Below, piece after piece: positions 51,619 to 59,409 of a stretch of DNA of 64,000 nt. The notes under the pieces were generated by a model, which saw nothing but the letters and a program-made list of their open reading frames with translations, searched no databases and had not been told where the DNA came from. The translations under genes were made by a program, and so were the position numbers. The stretch lies in assembly GCA_964529175.1 (NCBI GenBank), contig CAZGVO010000002.1, forward strand, positions 186,001 to 250,000, in the 5' to 3' direction. How positions within the stretch are numbered: position 1 is the stretch's first letter; each line of letters opens with the position of its first letter. Origin of the DNA: JAAFJM01 sp964529175. GTDB taxonomy: Bacteria; Bacteroidota; Bacteroidia; UKL13-3.

Positions 51619-52859
51619 AATGTAATGGCTTGCATTAAAGGTTGTTCATCTATAAAATTATCGGGCGTTAAACTAGGTAGTATTTTTTCTGACTCATCAA
51701 GCATATTGATAAAAAAGCTATGAAATAAAAGCATAACAGAGGCATTGTTTTCTACAATAACCGAGAACAAACTTAGCGGATGGTAAGGCACATCGCCTAT
51801 TTTGTTTTTATCTAAATCATAGCCTTTGTACTTGTCCCAATAATTTTGCGAAAAGGTATTTAATACCAAACTTCCGTTGGTGCTTACATCAAAAGTATTT
51901 CCCATAAAATTATTGAGTAAAATGGTATTATCCATACAGCTTGCTTGTATTTTTAAGCCCCAACCATTGTTTTTAAACACATTGTTTTTTACTTCTATTC
52001 GGCTAGTTCCTTCCATGTAAATACCCGAAGTATTGGCTATAAAACGATTGTTAAAAATATACGCATCCGAAATTTCTTTTAGCAATAACCCATAAGCAGC
52101 ATCGCCCCAATTATTTTCAAAGTAATTGTTAAACATTTTTACATGATTGGTAAACATGACAGCTACTCCGGCACCATTGTTTTTAAACACATTACTTATA
52201 TACGAATCGTTGTTAGAAAACATAAAATGTAATCCATAACGAAGGTTTTTGATGGAAATATTTCGCCAAATAACCGAACCAGTAACAAATTCAAAGTAAA
52301 TGCCATCTCTGTGACCTTGTATATTATTTCCTGCTATAATTAAACTGTCACTTTTCCAACAGTGTATGCCATTTCCTATTTGTTGTTCTTCGGTATTATG
52401 AGCTATAATGCGGTTGTTTTTTATAATACAATGCTTGCCATATTGAATATAAACGCCAAAAAAATTATTGGTAAACGTATTGTTTTCAATGGTTACATGG
52501 TGGCTGTCATATACTTTTATTCCTCCCGGATCATCAATAGTAGCAATGCCTGAGTTTTGAATTATTAAGCCATTTACGGTAACATAATTGGCTTTAATAG
52601 ACATAATTTCGTATTTAAATTGTCCATCTAAAATGGTGTTTGTTTGGCCTATTAATACCAAAGGTTTGTTTATAATAATATTGCCTTCTTTGTATAGTCC
52701 ATTGGTTATTAGTATAGTGTCAAAATCGTGTGCCATGTGTATGGCAGTTTTGATGCTTTTAATAGGTTGGTTTTTGCCAACTGTAATGGTTTTTGCCAAA
52801 CAATAGGTGTGAGCAATAAGTAACCAAACAGTAAGTAATATGAGTTTTTTGATAGTCAT
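51615..52859 (-). CDS. nosD: NosD periplasmic copper-processing protein
   Basis: A 414-residue exported protein. The signal peptide ends near TYCLA. The body is a right-handed parallel beta helix of repeats with words such as VYDSHHVTIENNTFTNNFFGVYI, IKNNRIIAH, YGLHFMFSNNDSYISN and GLLLKEISDAYIFNNRF, typical of the CASH-type NosD fold. The C-terminal part (YWDKYKGYDLDKNKIGDVPYHP) is the conserved NosD end. It works with the NosFY transporter in maturing NosZ. It starts 13 bp after the NosL fusion gene. Confidence 0.95.
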   Translation of the reverse strand: MTIKKLILLTVWLLIAHTYCLAKTITVGKNQPIKSIKTAIHMAHDFDTILITNGLYKEGNIIINKPLVLIGQTNTILDGQFKYEIMSIKANYVTVNGLIIQNSGIATIDDPGGIKVYDSHHVTIENNTFTNNFFGVYIQYGKHCIIKNNRIIAHNTEEQQIGNGIHCWKSDSLIIAGNNIQGHRDGIYFEFVTGSVIWRNISIKNLRYGLHFMFSNNDSYISNVFKNNGAGVAVMFTNHVKMFNNYFENNWGDAAYGLLLKEISDAYIFNNRFIANTSGIYMEGTSRIEVKNNVFKNNGWGLKIQASCMDNTILLNNFMGNTFDVSTNGSLVLNTFSQNYWDKYKGYDLDKNKIGDVPYHPLSLFSVIVENNASVMLLFHSFFINMLDESEKILPSLTPDNFIDEQPLMQAITL

Positions 52860-52872
52860 TATTATAAATGGA

Positions 52873-53871
52873 TTAGTTCCATTTGGTAATAGTTGCTTTT
52901 AGTGTTTCTATATAAGGTTGTGCGCTTTTTTCATTTTCAAAAGCAGCCATATTTCCGCCCATTGGGCTAGCTATATTGCTACTGGTAATAACAGTAGCAG
53001 TGTTAATTTCAATAAAAGTATTTGGCATTATGTAGTTTGATACGTATGCCTTTTCGTTCTGTAAATTTTGATTGTTTACCAAATAGTTTTTTAAGCATTT
53101 TACATCATCAAAAAAGTAAGTTTTACCTTTTGAATTTACTATTTGGCAAGCAAATTTGGCATCTACAATGGTCATTTTGCAAAATTCGCAATTGTCGTAA
53201 TTTACTTTAACAGCTTTGGGTTTTACATTGCCGCAGGCACTTAAAAATAAAGCCAATGGAATAATATAAGCTGCTGTTTTTTTGTTTTTTATAAATGCTA
53301 ATAAATTGTTTTCAAGTATAATAATGGTAAGCATAAATACGCCAGCACCAATAAATAACCAGCCTCCAAAATCGGGAACAGAATAAGCTCCAAAGTTCAA
53401 TAATTGTTTGTAGCCAATTAATGGTGGTTGATAGCTCATTCCGGGCACTTTAATGGCCGCATCAGGGTTTAAATTATGGCCATAATTGTAGTTCCATCTG
53501 TAAAAATCAACCATTGAAATGATTCCAAAAATTAAAAAGGAAATGAATAATACATTTACCCAAACTTTTTTACCTATAAAAGCGGCAATAACTGCAAACA
53601 GCGCAAATGCACTGATGATATAAGTTAACAGGGTAAATTCAATAAAATTTTCGGTGTGTAAAGTAGCCATGCCAATATAGTGGTTCAATCCATTAATAAT
53701 AGCTACATCGCCTCCTAGTTTGTTGGCATAAATAAGTAAGGCCAAACCTTCAGGATATTGAGGTGCTTCTAATTCAATACGCCAAATTGGAACAAATAAT
53801 GAACCAACTAACATAATGGCTGCCAAAAGCAACAAGGCTTGCGAAGTTTTTTTAATTTTATTAGTTTCCAT
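52873..53871 (-). CDS. nosL: Membrane protein fused to a NosL copper chaperone domain
   Basis: A 332-residue protein. Residues 1-200 have about five hydrophobic helices with conserved-looking loops (FVPIWRIELEAPQYPEGL, INGLNHYIGM and NYGHNLNPDAAIKVPGMSYQPPLIG). At about residue 212 there is a second signal-like helix ending in a lipobox (ALFLSACGN), then a NosL domain with NCEFCKMTIVDAKFACQ and KTYFFDDVKCLKNYL; NosL binds Cu(I) for NosZ. The retained internal lipobox shows fusion of two once separate genes. I chose ATG 53871 since the longer start is GTG within a hairpin. Second gene after nosZ. Confidence 0.9.
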   Translation of the reverse strand: METNKIKKTSQALLLLAAIMLVGSLFVPIWRIELEAPQYPEGLALLIYANKLGGDVAIINGLNHYIGMATLHTENFIEFTLLTYIISAFALFAVIAAFIGKKVWVNVLFISFLIFGIISMVDFYRWNYNYGHNLNPDAAIKVPGMSYQPPLIGYKQLLNFGAYSVPDFGGWLFIGAGVFMLTIIILENNLLAFIKNKKTAAYIIPLALFLSACGNVKPKAVKVNYDNCEFCKMTIVDAKFACQIVNSKGKTYFFDDVKCLKNYLVNNQNLQNEKAYVSNYIMPNTFIEINTATVITSSNIASPMGGNMAAFENEKSAQPYIETLKATITKWN

Positions 53872-53887
53872 GGTATTTGGGTAAAAG

Positions 53888-53919
53888 GAGGTGCAACAGC
53901 AATATGACTGCTGCACCTC
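53888..53919 (-). terminator. Intercistronic hairpin between nosZ and nosL
   Basis: The arms at 53888-53899 and 53908-53919 (GAGGTGCAGCAG and CTGTTGCACCTC on the minus strand) pair over 12 bp with one G-U, loop of 8 nt, followed by CTTTT. It lies 13 bp after the nosZ stop and may limit read-through or protect the nosZ mRNA end. Confidence 0.72.
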
Positions 53920-53932
53920 TTTTTTTTATTAA

Positions 53933-55915
53933 TTATTTAGTAGGTGTAGTTGGTTCTGTTTTGCCAAGGCTAAAACTAATAGGAGTGTTACTGCCTGCTG
54001 GCGATACCCTAACATATCCTTGCATTTCTTGATGTAATGCACTACAAAAATCGGTACAATACATTGGGAACATGCCCACTCTATCGGGAGTCCATTTTAA
54101 GGTAGAAGTTTCGCCAGGCATAATTAACAGTTCTGCATTGTTAGCGCCTTTAATAGCAAATCCATGTGGTACATCCCAATCTTGCTCTAGGTTGGTAATA
54201 TGAAAATAAACTTCATCGCCCATTTTAATTCCTTCAATATTATCAGGTGCGAAATGAGAGCGTATGCAGGTCATGTAAACATGTACTTTGTTGCTCTCTC
54301 TTACTACTTTGGTTTCTTTTTCACCTTTAGTAGCATAAGCATGGTTATTTTCGTCTATTTTAAATATTTTTACTTGGTCTTTTTTTACTTTATCGGCCAA
54401 AATCATTTGGGCATAATGCGGTTCGCCTATGGTTGGGTAATCCAAAATTAGCTGCATTTTATCTCCACTAATATCATACAATTGGGCACTTTGCGATAAT
54501 TCAGGTCCGGTAGGTAAATACCTGTCTTTGGTTATTTTATTGTAAGCAATTAAGTATTTTCCAAATGGATTTTTTGAATCGCCTTCTACTACACATAAGT
54601 GACCAACAGAGTAATAAGTAGGCACTCTATCCAATACTTTTAAATCTTTTATGTTCCATTTTACTACTTCCGATGAAACAAAGAACGAAGTATAGGCATT
54701 TCCTTTCGCATCAAACTCGGTGTGCAATGGGCCTAAGCCTGGTTTTTTAACTTCGCCATAAAGTGCTGATTCGTATTTAATTACAGGAATGCCATCAAAC
54801 TCACCATCAAACGATTTTGCGGCAATGGCCGATTGAATTTTATCGAAACTAAACACTGGAATAAGTGCAGCTAATTTACCACTTCCTACAATGTATTCGC
54901 CTGTTGGATCTACATCGCAACCATGAGGCGATTTAGGACAAGGAATAAAATAGCAAATGTCTTTTAACTCTTTTGCATCAAGCACAATTACTTCGGTTTT
55001 CATTTCCGATTTACTTGAATGTGTTTTTTCGCTGTAAGTATTATGAGCGTATTTAACAGTTTGTTTTCTGCCTTTTCCAGCCTTTAAATACTCTTCAGCT
55101 TTTTTCCAATTTACCGCCATAATAAAATCTTTGTCTTTTTGCGAAGCATTAACTTCTAACAAAGTGTTTGCTTGTTCGGTATTATAACATGAAAAGAAAA
55201 ACCATCCATGCGATTTACCTTTGCCTGCGCGGCTTAAATCAAAGTTTACACCAGGGCATTGAATTTGAAATGCAATATCCATTTTGCCATCTTCTTTGCC
55301 AACGCTTATAAAACTTAAAGTACCTTTAAAGTTCTTTTTGTACGTATTAATTGGCACATCGCCATTGGCATCGTCCATTGGAACGCTAAAACGTGTTCCT
55401 GCTACTACATATTCGGTATTTTCGGTTAAAAAAGGCGATGAGTGATTGCCTCCACTGTTTGGAAGTTCAATAATTTCGGCAGTTCTAAAAGTTTTTAAGT
55501 CAATTCTAGCCACACGAGGTGTGTTATTAGCATTGGCAAATACCCAACGTCCATCCGCATCGCCATTGGTTTTTGATAATTGTACATGGTGCAAATCGTC
55601 CCAAGGAACCATACCATGCGATGTGTTTAACATGCCTTTTGTTTCTTCGCTATAACCCCAACCTTTTTCAGGGTCAACCGAAAATACAGGAATTACCCTG
55701 AGCAATCGGCCCGAAGGAATGCCATAAACACTCATTTGGCCACTAAAACCTCCACTTACAAAATTATATACTTCATCGTATTTGCCTGGTGCTACATATA
55801 CTTTTTGAGCTGCATCACCGCTAACTGCATTACTTGTATTTTTGGGTTTGCAACCTACAATTGATAAACAAGCTGCTGCAAATACATATCCTAATTTTAA
55901 ATATTTATTTTTCAT
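53933..55915 (-). CDS. nosZ: Nitrous-oxide reductase, clade II lipoprotein type
   Basis: A 660-residue enzyme reducing N2O to N2 in the periplasm. The signal peptide is Sec-type with lipobox (LSIVGCK), not Tat, as in clade II NosZ. Seven His for the CuZ cluster can be found in order: DLHHVQLS (two), GGNHSSPF, SPHGCDVDP, GPLHTEF, SVGHLCVV and EPHYAQ. The C-terminal cupredoxin has all CuA ligands: VPHGFAI, CTDFCSALHQEMQGY. Length fits. The gene is second in the operon, 15 bp after a cytochrome c gene, its probable electron donor. Confidence 0.97.
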   Translation of the reverse strand: MKNKYLKLGYVFAAACLSIVGCKPKNTSNAVSGDAAQKVYVAPGKYDEVYNFVSGGFSGQMSVYGIPSGRLLRVIPVFSVDPEKGWGYSEETKGMLNTSHGMVPWDDLHHVQLSKTNGDADGRWVFANANNTPRVARIDLKTFRTAEIIELPNSGGNHSSPFLTENTEYVVAGTRFSVPMDDANGDVPINTYKKNFKGTLSFISVGKEDGKMDIAFQIQCPGVNFDLSRAGKGKSHGWFFFSCYNTEQANTLLEVNASQKDKDFIMAVNWKKAEEYLKAGKGRKQTVKYAHNTYSEKTHSSKSEMKTEVIVLDAKELKDICYFIPCPKSPHGCDVDPTGEYIVGSGKLAALIPVFSFDKIQSAIAAKSFDGEFDGIPVIKYESALYGEVKKPGLGPLHTEFDAKGNAYTSFFVSSEVVKWNIKDLKVLDRVPTYYSVGHLCVVEGDSKNPFGKYLIAYNKITKDRYLPTGPELSQSAQLYDISGDKMQLILDYPTIGEPHYAQMILADKVKKDQVKIFKIDENNHAYATKGEKETKVVRESNKVHVYMTCIRSHFAPDNIEGIKMGDEVYFHITNLEQDWDVPHGFAIKGANNAELLIMPGETSTLKWTPDRVGMFPMYCTDFCSALHQEMQGYVRVSPAGSNTPISFSLGKTEPTTPTK

Positions 55916-55930
55916 AAAATTACCTTTTAA

Positions 55931-56425
55931 CTATTTAACACCATCGTTTTTACGCATGAATTCTAAAATATTTCTGGCTTCTTCATCGTTTAAGCCTTGG
56001 TTTGGCATACGTACCAAACAAATTTCAAGTTGAGCTTGCACTGCTGGATCTTTTTCAATCATTGGGTCGGGGTTTGAAATAAAGTTCATAATCCACTCAG
56101 GTTTTCTGCGAGTGGTAACACCTTTCCAACCTGGTCCTACTAGTTTTTCATCGGTTAGTTTGTGGCACGATGAACATTTAACGCCCATTACTTTTTCGCC
56201 ATCGGCAGCTTTAGCAGCATCTAAACTTGCTCCAACTTGTACATTTTCGGTAGTAAATTTACCTTCTCCTCGTTTGGGGTCGTACGAGGGGTTACTACCC
56301 GATTCTGTAGTAGCAGTTTCGGTTGAGGCAGCTGCACTGCTGCTTTGTTCTGCTGTTTTGTTGCTGGAGCCGCCACATGAGTAAATGGTGGCAATTGCTC
56401 CGATTAATACAAATACTTTTTTCAT
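55931..56425 (-). CDS. Mono-heme cytochrome c lipoprotein, first gene of nos operon
   Basis: A 164-residue protein with a signal peptide and lipobox (IYSCGG), a Ser/Ala/Thr-rich flexible linker and a cytochrome c domain with CSSCH (MGVKCSSCHKLTDEKLVGPGW, about residue 85) and later Met residues (LVRMPNQGL, a likely axial ligand). It is placed directly before nosZ, the usual place of a c-type cytochrome in clade II clusters, and is the likely electron donor to the CuA centre. A divergent promoter region is shared with the NADH dehydrogenase gene. Confidence 0.92.
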   Translation of the reverse strand: MKKVFVLIGAIATIYSCGGSSNKTAEQSSSAAASTETATTESGSNPSYDPKRGEGKFTTENVQVGASLDAAKAADGEKVMGVKCSSCHKLTDEKLVGPGWKGVTTRRKPEWIMNFISNPDPMIEKDPAVQAQLEICLVRMPNQGLNDEEARNILEFMRKNDGVK

Positions 56426-56484
56426 AATTGGTTAATTATTATGCCACGAAATTGAGGTGGTTTAAAAAGTTATTTTATGCGTGT

Positions 56485-56505
56485 GGTCATACCATAATGA
56501 TGACC
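56485..56505. promoter_or_regulatory. Candidate operator in the nos/ndh divergent promoter region
   Basis: GGTCAT (56485-56490) and ATGACC (56500-56505) are perfect inverted half-sites with 9 bp between, 21 bp in total, which places them two helical turns apart as for a dimeric regulator such as Crp-type proteins. It is 60 bp upstream of the cytochrome c/nosZ operon start. Nearby AAAgTGATCAtTTT (56514-56527) is a second weaker palindrome. No regulator can be assigned. Confidence 0.45.
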
Positions 56506-56628
56506 TTGAACAAAAGTGATCATTTTGTGTTTTGATAATTTAATTGTAAAATATATCAAATCTCATGTAGTAAATATGTGAGTTTTAATGCAACATTTGT
56601 AGTGCACAATTAATTATTGCATAGCAAT

Positions 56629-57918
56629 ATGAAGCATCATTATCAAAGTATGCAAGCCCCACATTTAATAGTAATAGGTGGTGGTTTTGCTGGGTTAGAA
56701 CTGATTAAAAAGTTAAACAACAAACCCATAAAAGTTACCGTTTTAGATAAAAACAATTATTTCAATTTTCAACCTTTAATGTATCAAGTGGCTTCGGGCG
56801 GTTTAGGTCCTGATGCCATAGCCTATCCACTCCGAAAAATTATTGGCAGTATGCCCAATGTGGCCTTTAGAATGGCCGAAGTAAAAGAGATAAATACTGC
56901 TCAAAATGAAGTAGTTACCAATATTGGCAATTTTACTTACGATTACTTATGTATAGCTACTGGTGCTCAAACCAATTTTTTTGGCAATGCAGAGTTAGAA
57001 AAACATTGCATGCAGTTAAAATCAATTCCTGATGCATTGGATTTACGAAGCGATATTTTACAAGAGTTTGAAAAAGCTTTGAGCGAAAGTAAAACAGGCG
57101 ATATTGAACGTTTTTTAAACTTTGTGGTAGTTGGCGGAGGCCCTACGGGAGTTGAAACTGCGGGTTCATTAGCCGAAATAAAAAAACATGTAATTCCGGC
57201 TGATTACAAAGAAATAGATGCCAATAAAATGCAAGTGCATTTAATTGAAGCTGCCCCAAGAGTATTAGCTGCTATGAGCGAAATTTCATCTAAAAAAGCA
57301 CAACAGTTTTTAGAAGAATTAGGCGTGCATGTGCAAACCAATACCGCAGTGCAGAGTTACGATGCCAAAACAGGAAACTTAACTTTAAGCAATGGCCAAA
57401 CTATTAAAACCGATACAGTAATTTGGAGCGCTGGTGTTAAAGGTAAAACCATTCCGGGTATTCCAGCCGAATTAGTGGTGCGTGGCAATAGATATAAAGT
57501 AGATGCATTTAATAAAATTGAAACATTAAACAATGTGTATGCCATTGGCGATATAGCCTACATGACTACTGATGAAGCTTTTCCAAACGGACACCCAATG
57601 GTGGGAACTGTGGCACAACAACAAGGCAGATTGTTAGGAAATAATTTATTGAAAATAATAAATAACCAACAGCCCAAGCCATACAAATACCTTAACCTTG
57701 GCAGCATGGCTACTATTGGCAGGCACAAAGCTGTATTTGAAATATTTGGAATAAAAATGCAAGGTTATATAGCGTGGTTAGGTTGGATGTTTATTCACTT
57801 AATGTTATTGGTTGGTTTTAGAAATAGGCTAGTGGTGTTCCTAAATTGGATGTGGAATTATGTTAGCTACCAACGCGCAATTAGAATTATAACTAGGCCT
57901 TTTGTCCCCAAACAATAA
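56629..57918 (+). CDS. ndh: Type II NADH dehydrogenase
   Basis: A 429-residue FAD protein: Rossmann motif VIGGGFAGLELIKKL for FAD, NAD motif VVGGGPTGVETAGSLAE (about 170), and the FAD-binding AIGDIAYM (about 307). The C-terminal hydrophobic part (GYIAWLGWMFIHLMLLVGFRNRL) attaches it to the membrane. It transfers electrons from NADH to quinone without pumping protons. The ATG at 56629 is favoured over the TTG at 56617. It lies divergent from the nos operon and 2 bp before an acetyltransferase gene. It may supply electrons to the quinone pool. Confidence 0.93.
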   Translation: MKHHYQSMQAPHLIVIGGGFAGLELIKKLNNKPIKVTVLDKNNYFNFQPLMYQVASGGLGPDAIAYPLRKIIGSMPNVAFRMAEVKEINTAQNEVVTNIGNFTYDYLCIATGAQTNFFGNAELEKHCMQLKSIPDALDLRSDILQEFEKALSESKTGDIERFLNFVVVGGGPTGVETAGSLAEIKKHVIPADYKEIDANKMQVHLIEAAPRVLAAMSEISSKKAQQFLEELGVHVQTNTAVQSYDAKTGNLTLSNGQTIKTDTVIWSAGVKGKTIPGIPAELVVRGNRYKVDAFNKIETLNNVYAIGDIAYMTTDEAFPNGHPMVGTVAQQQGRLLGNNLLKIINNQQPKPYKYLNLGSMATIGRHKAVFEIFGIKMQGYIAWLGWMFIHLMLLVGFRNRLVVFLNWMWNYVSYQRAIRIITRPFVPKQ

Positions 57919-57920
57919 TT

Positions 57921-58496
57921 ATGGAAACATTTAATCATGAAGTTTTTAATTCATTCCCTTTAATTAAAACTGATAGGCTTACCTTAAGGGAAATAAGGTT
58001 AGCAGATGCCAAGCGTATTTTTGATATGCGTTCAAATGGAAGAGTAAATACTTTTATTGCTAGGCATAATATGCAGCACCAAGAAGATGCCAAGACATTG
58101 GCCGAACGCACCATTAACGCGTACAACAATAAGCAAGCCATAGGTTGGGCAGGTATTTTGCGCGAAAACCAAGAAATAATTGGAACATGCGGCTTTAACA
58201 TGATAGATACCTATAATTTAAGAGCTGAAATTGGAGGCGAAATGGCTACGGAATATTGGGGTAAAAATATTGCCATTGAAGCAGTTCAGGCTATTATTCA
58301 ATTTGGGTTAAACACCATGAATTTGCATAGCATTGAAGCTAAAGTTTCGCCTCAAAATAGAAGTGCTATTTACTTAATGGAAAAATTAGGTTTTGTTAAA
58401 GAGGCTCATTTTAAAGATAGAATTTTATTCAATGATTCTTTTTTTGATATGGCCGTTTATACTTTAATAAAAGGAAACGAAACCTATTTGTTTTAA
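57921..58496 (+). CDS. GNAT acetyltransferase (RimJ/RimL type)
   Basis: A 191-residue acetyltransferase with the GNAT fold: RLTLREIRLADAKRIFD, IGTCGFNMI, AEIGGEMATEYWGKNIAIEAVQAII, then LHSIEAKVSPQNRSAIYLMEKLGFVKEAHFKD. This word series is typical for RimJ/RimL-like enzymes that use acetyl-CoA to acetylate N-termini of proteins or small amines. The gene is cotranscribed with ndh (2-bp gap), though the functional link is unknown. Confidence 0.9.
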   Translation: METFNHEVFNSFPLIKTDRLTLREIRLADAKRIFDMRSNGRVNTFIARHNMQHQEDAKTLAERTINAYNNKQAIGWAGILRENQEIIGTCGFNMIDTYNLRAEIGGEMATEYWGKNIAIEAVQAIIQFGLNTMNLHSIEAKVSPQNRSAIYLMEKLGFVKEAHFKDRILFNDSFFDMAVYTLIKGNETYLF

Positions 58497-58603
58497 CAAT
58501 TTTAATCAATAAACAACAAGCTTAAAACAGTTTGATTAATAAGTAATTACCAAACTTTTATTAGCTTTCAAAACTATATTAACCAACACTTGTCTTTAAT
58601 AGT

Positions 58604-59230
58604 ATGAGCAACGATTTAATAAAACAATACATTAACCACACTTTAGAGCATAACAAAACACCCGAAAGTGTTTACTTATTTGCCAAGGCAATAAACATGG
58701 AAGAAAAAGAGTTTTATAACCATTACTCTAGTTTGGAAGGTTTAGAAGCCGATATTTATAAAATTTGGTTTGAAAATGCCTATAAAACTTGTGCCGATGC
58801 TGAACCTTGGGAACAATATTCAGCACGCGAAAAAGTACTAGCAGTATTTTTTGCTTTTATAGAAGAAGCTAAAAACTACCGCAGTTTTGCAGTGTATTTA
58901 AAAAACCGCGATTTGGTAAAATTACCAAGATGGCCTAAATATTTAAACGAACTTCACGAAGTGTTCATTGATAACATGAAACCCATTTTATCAGAGGCTA
59001 TTGGAACTAACGAAATTCAAGAACGTAAGTATTTAGACGAAAAATATGTAAGCGGTTTATGGCTTAACTTTTTGTTTGTAATTACTTTTTGGTTAAACGA
59101 TAGCAGCAAAGGCTTTGAAAAAACCGATGAATCAATAGAACGTTCAGTTAACTTAGCCTTCGATTTGATGGGTAAATCGGCTTTAGATGCTGCTTTGGAT
59201 TTCGGGAAATTCTTATTTCAAAACAGATAG
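58604..59230 (+). CDS. TetR-like transcriptional regulator
   Basis: A 208-residue protein. The N-terminal 50 residues fit a TetR helix-turn-helix: ESVYLFAKAINMEEKEFYNHYSSLEGLEADIY, where the recognition helix has FYNHY. The remaining helices form a ligand-binding/dimer domain with AREKVLAVFFAFIEEAKNYRSF and VSGLWLNFLFVITFWLNDSSKG, of the kind found next to AarF-type genes in Bacteroidota. It is separated from the following kinase-like gene by 179 bp of repeat-bearing DNA. Target genes are unknown, the neighbour is likely. Confidence 0.78.
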   Translation: MSNDLIKQYINHTLEHNKTPESVYLFAKAINMEEKEFYNHYSSLEGLEADIYKIWFENAYKTCADAEPWEQYSAREKVLAVFFAFIEEAKNYRSFAVYLKNRDLVKLPRWPKYLNELHEVFIDNMKPILSEAIGTNEIQERKYLDEKYVSGLWLNFLFVITFWLNDSSKGFEKTDESIERSVNLAFDLMGKSALDAALDFGKFLFQNR

Positions 59231-59237
59231 AATATAG

Positions 59238-59385
59238 CCACAGATTGCGCAGATTACACAAAAAATGCTGTAATTAATACGTGTACCGTTAATAAAAAAA
59301 CTCAATGAAATTGGTGTCAGATAATGAATACTAATTATCTCAAAAACATAGAAAATCAATCATTGATATCAGTGAAATCTGTGGC
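59238..59385. repeat. Small inverted-repeat element between genes
   Basis: GCCACAGATT (59238-59247) and AATCTGTGGC (59376-59385) are perfect 10-bp inverted repeats bounding a 148-bp AT-rich piece. The words CACAGATTGCGCAGATTACAC and AGTGAAATCTGTGGC are common in intergenic DNA of this phylum. A short non-autonomous element is possible. Confidence 0.55.
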
Positions 59386-59409
59386 AAACCAGTATCATTT
59401 AAATCATAT

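Noticed and set aside
56592..56599. AACATTTG as the ndh promoter -7 element
   Set aside because: It misses the first base of TAnnTTTG and has no TTG at 17-23 bp upstream.
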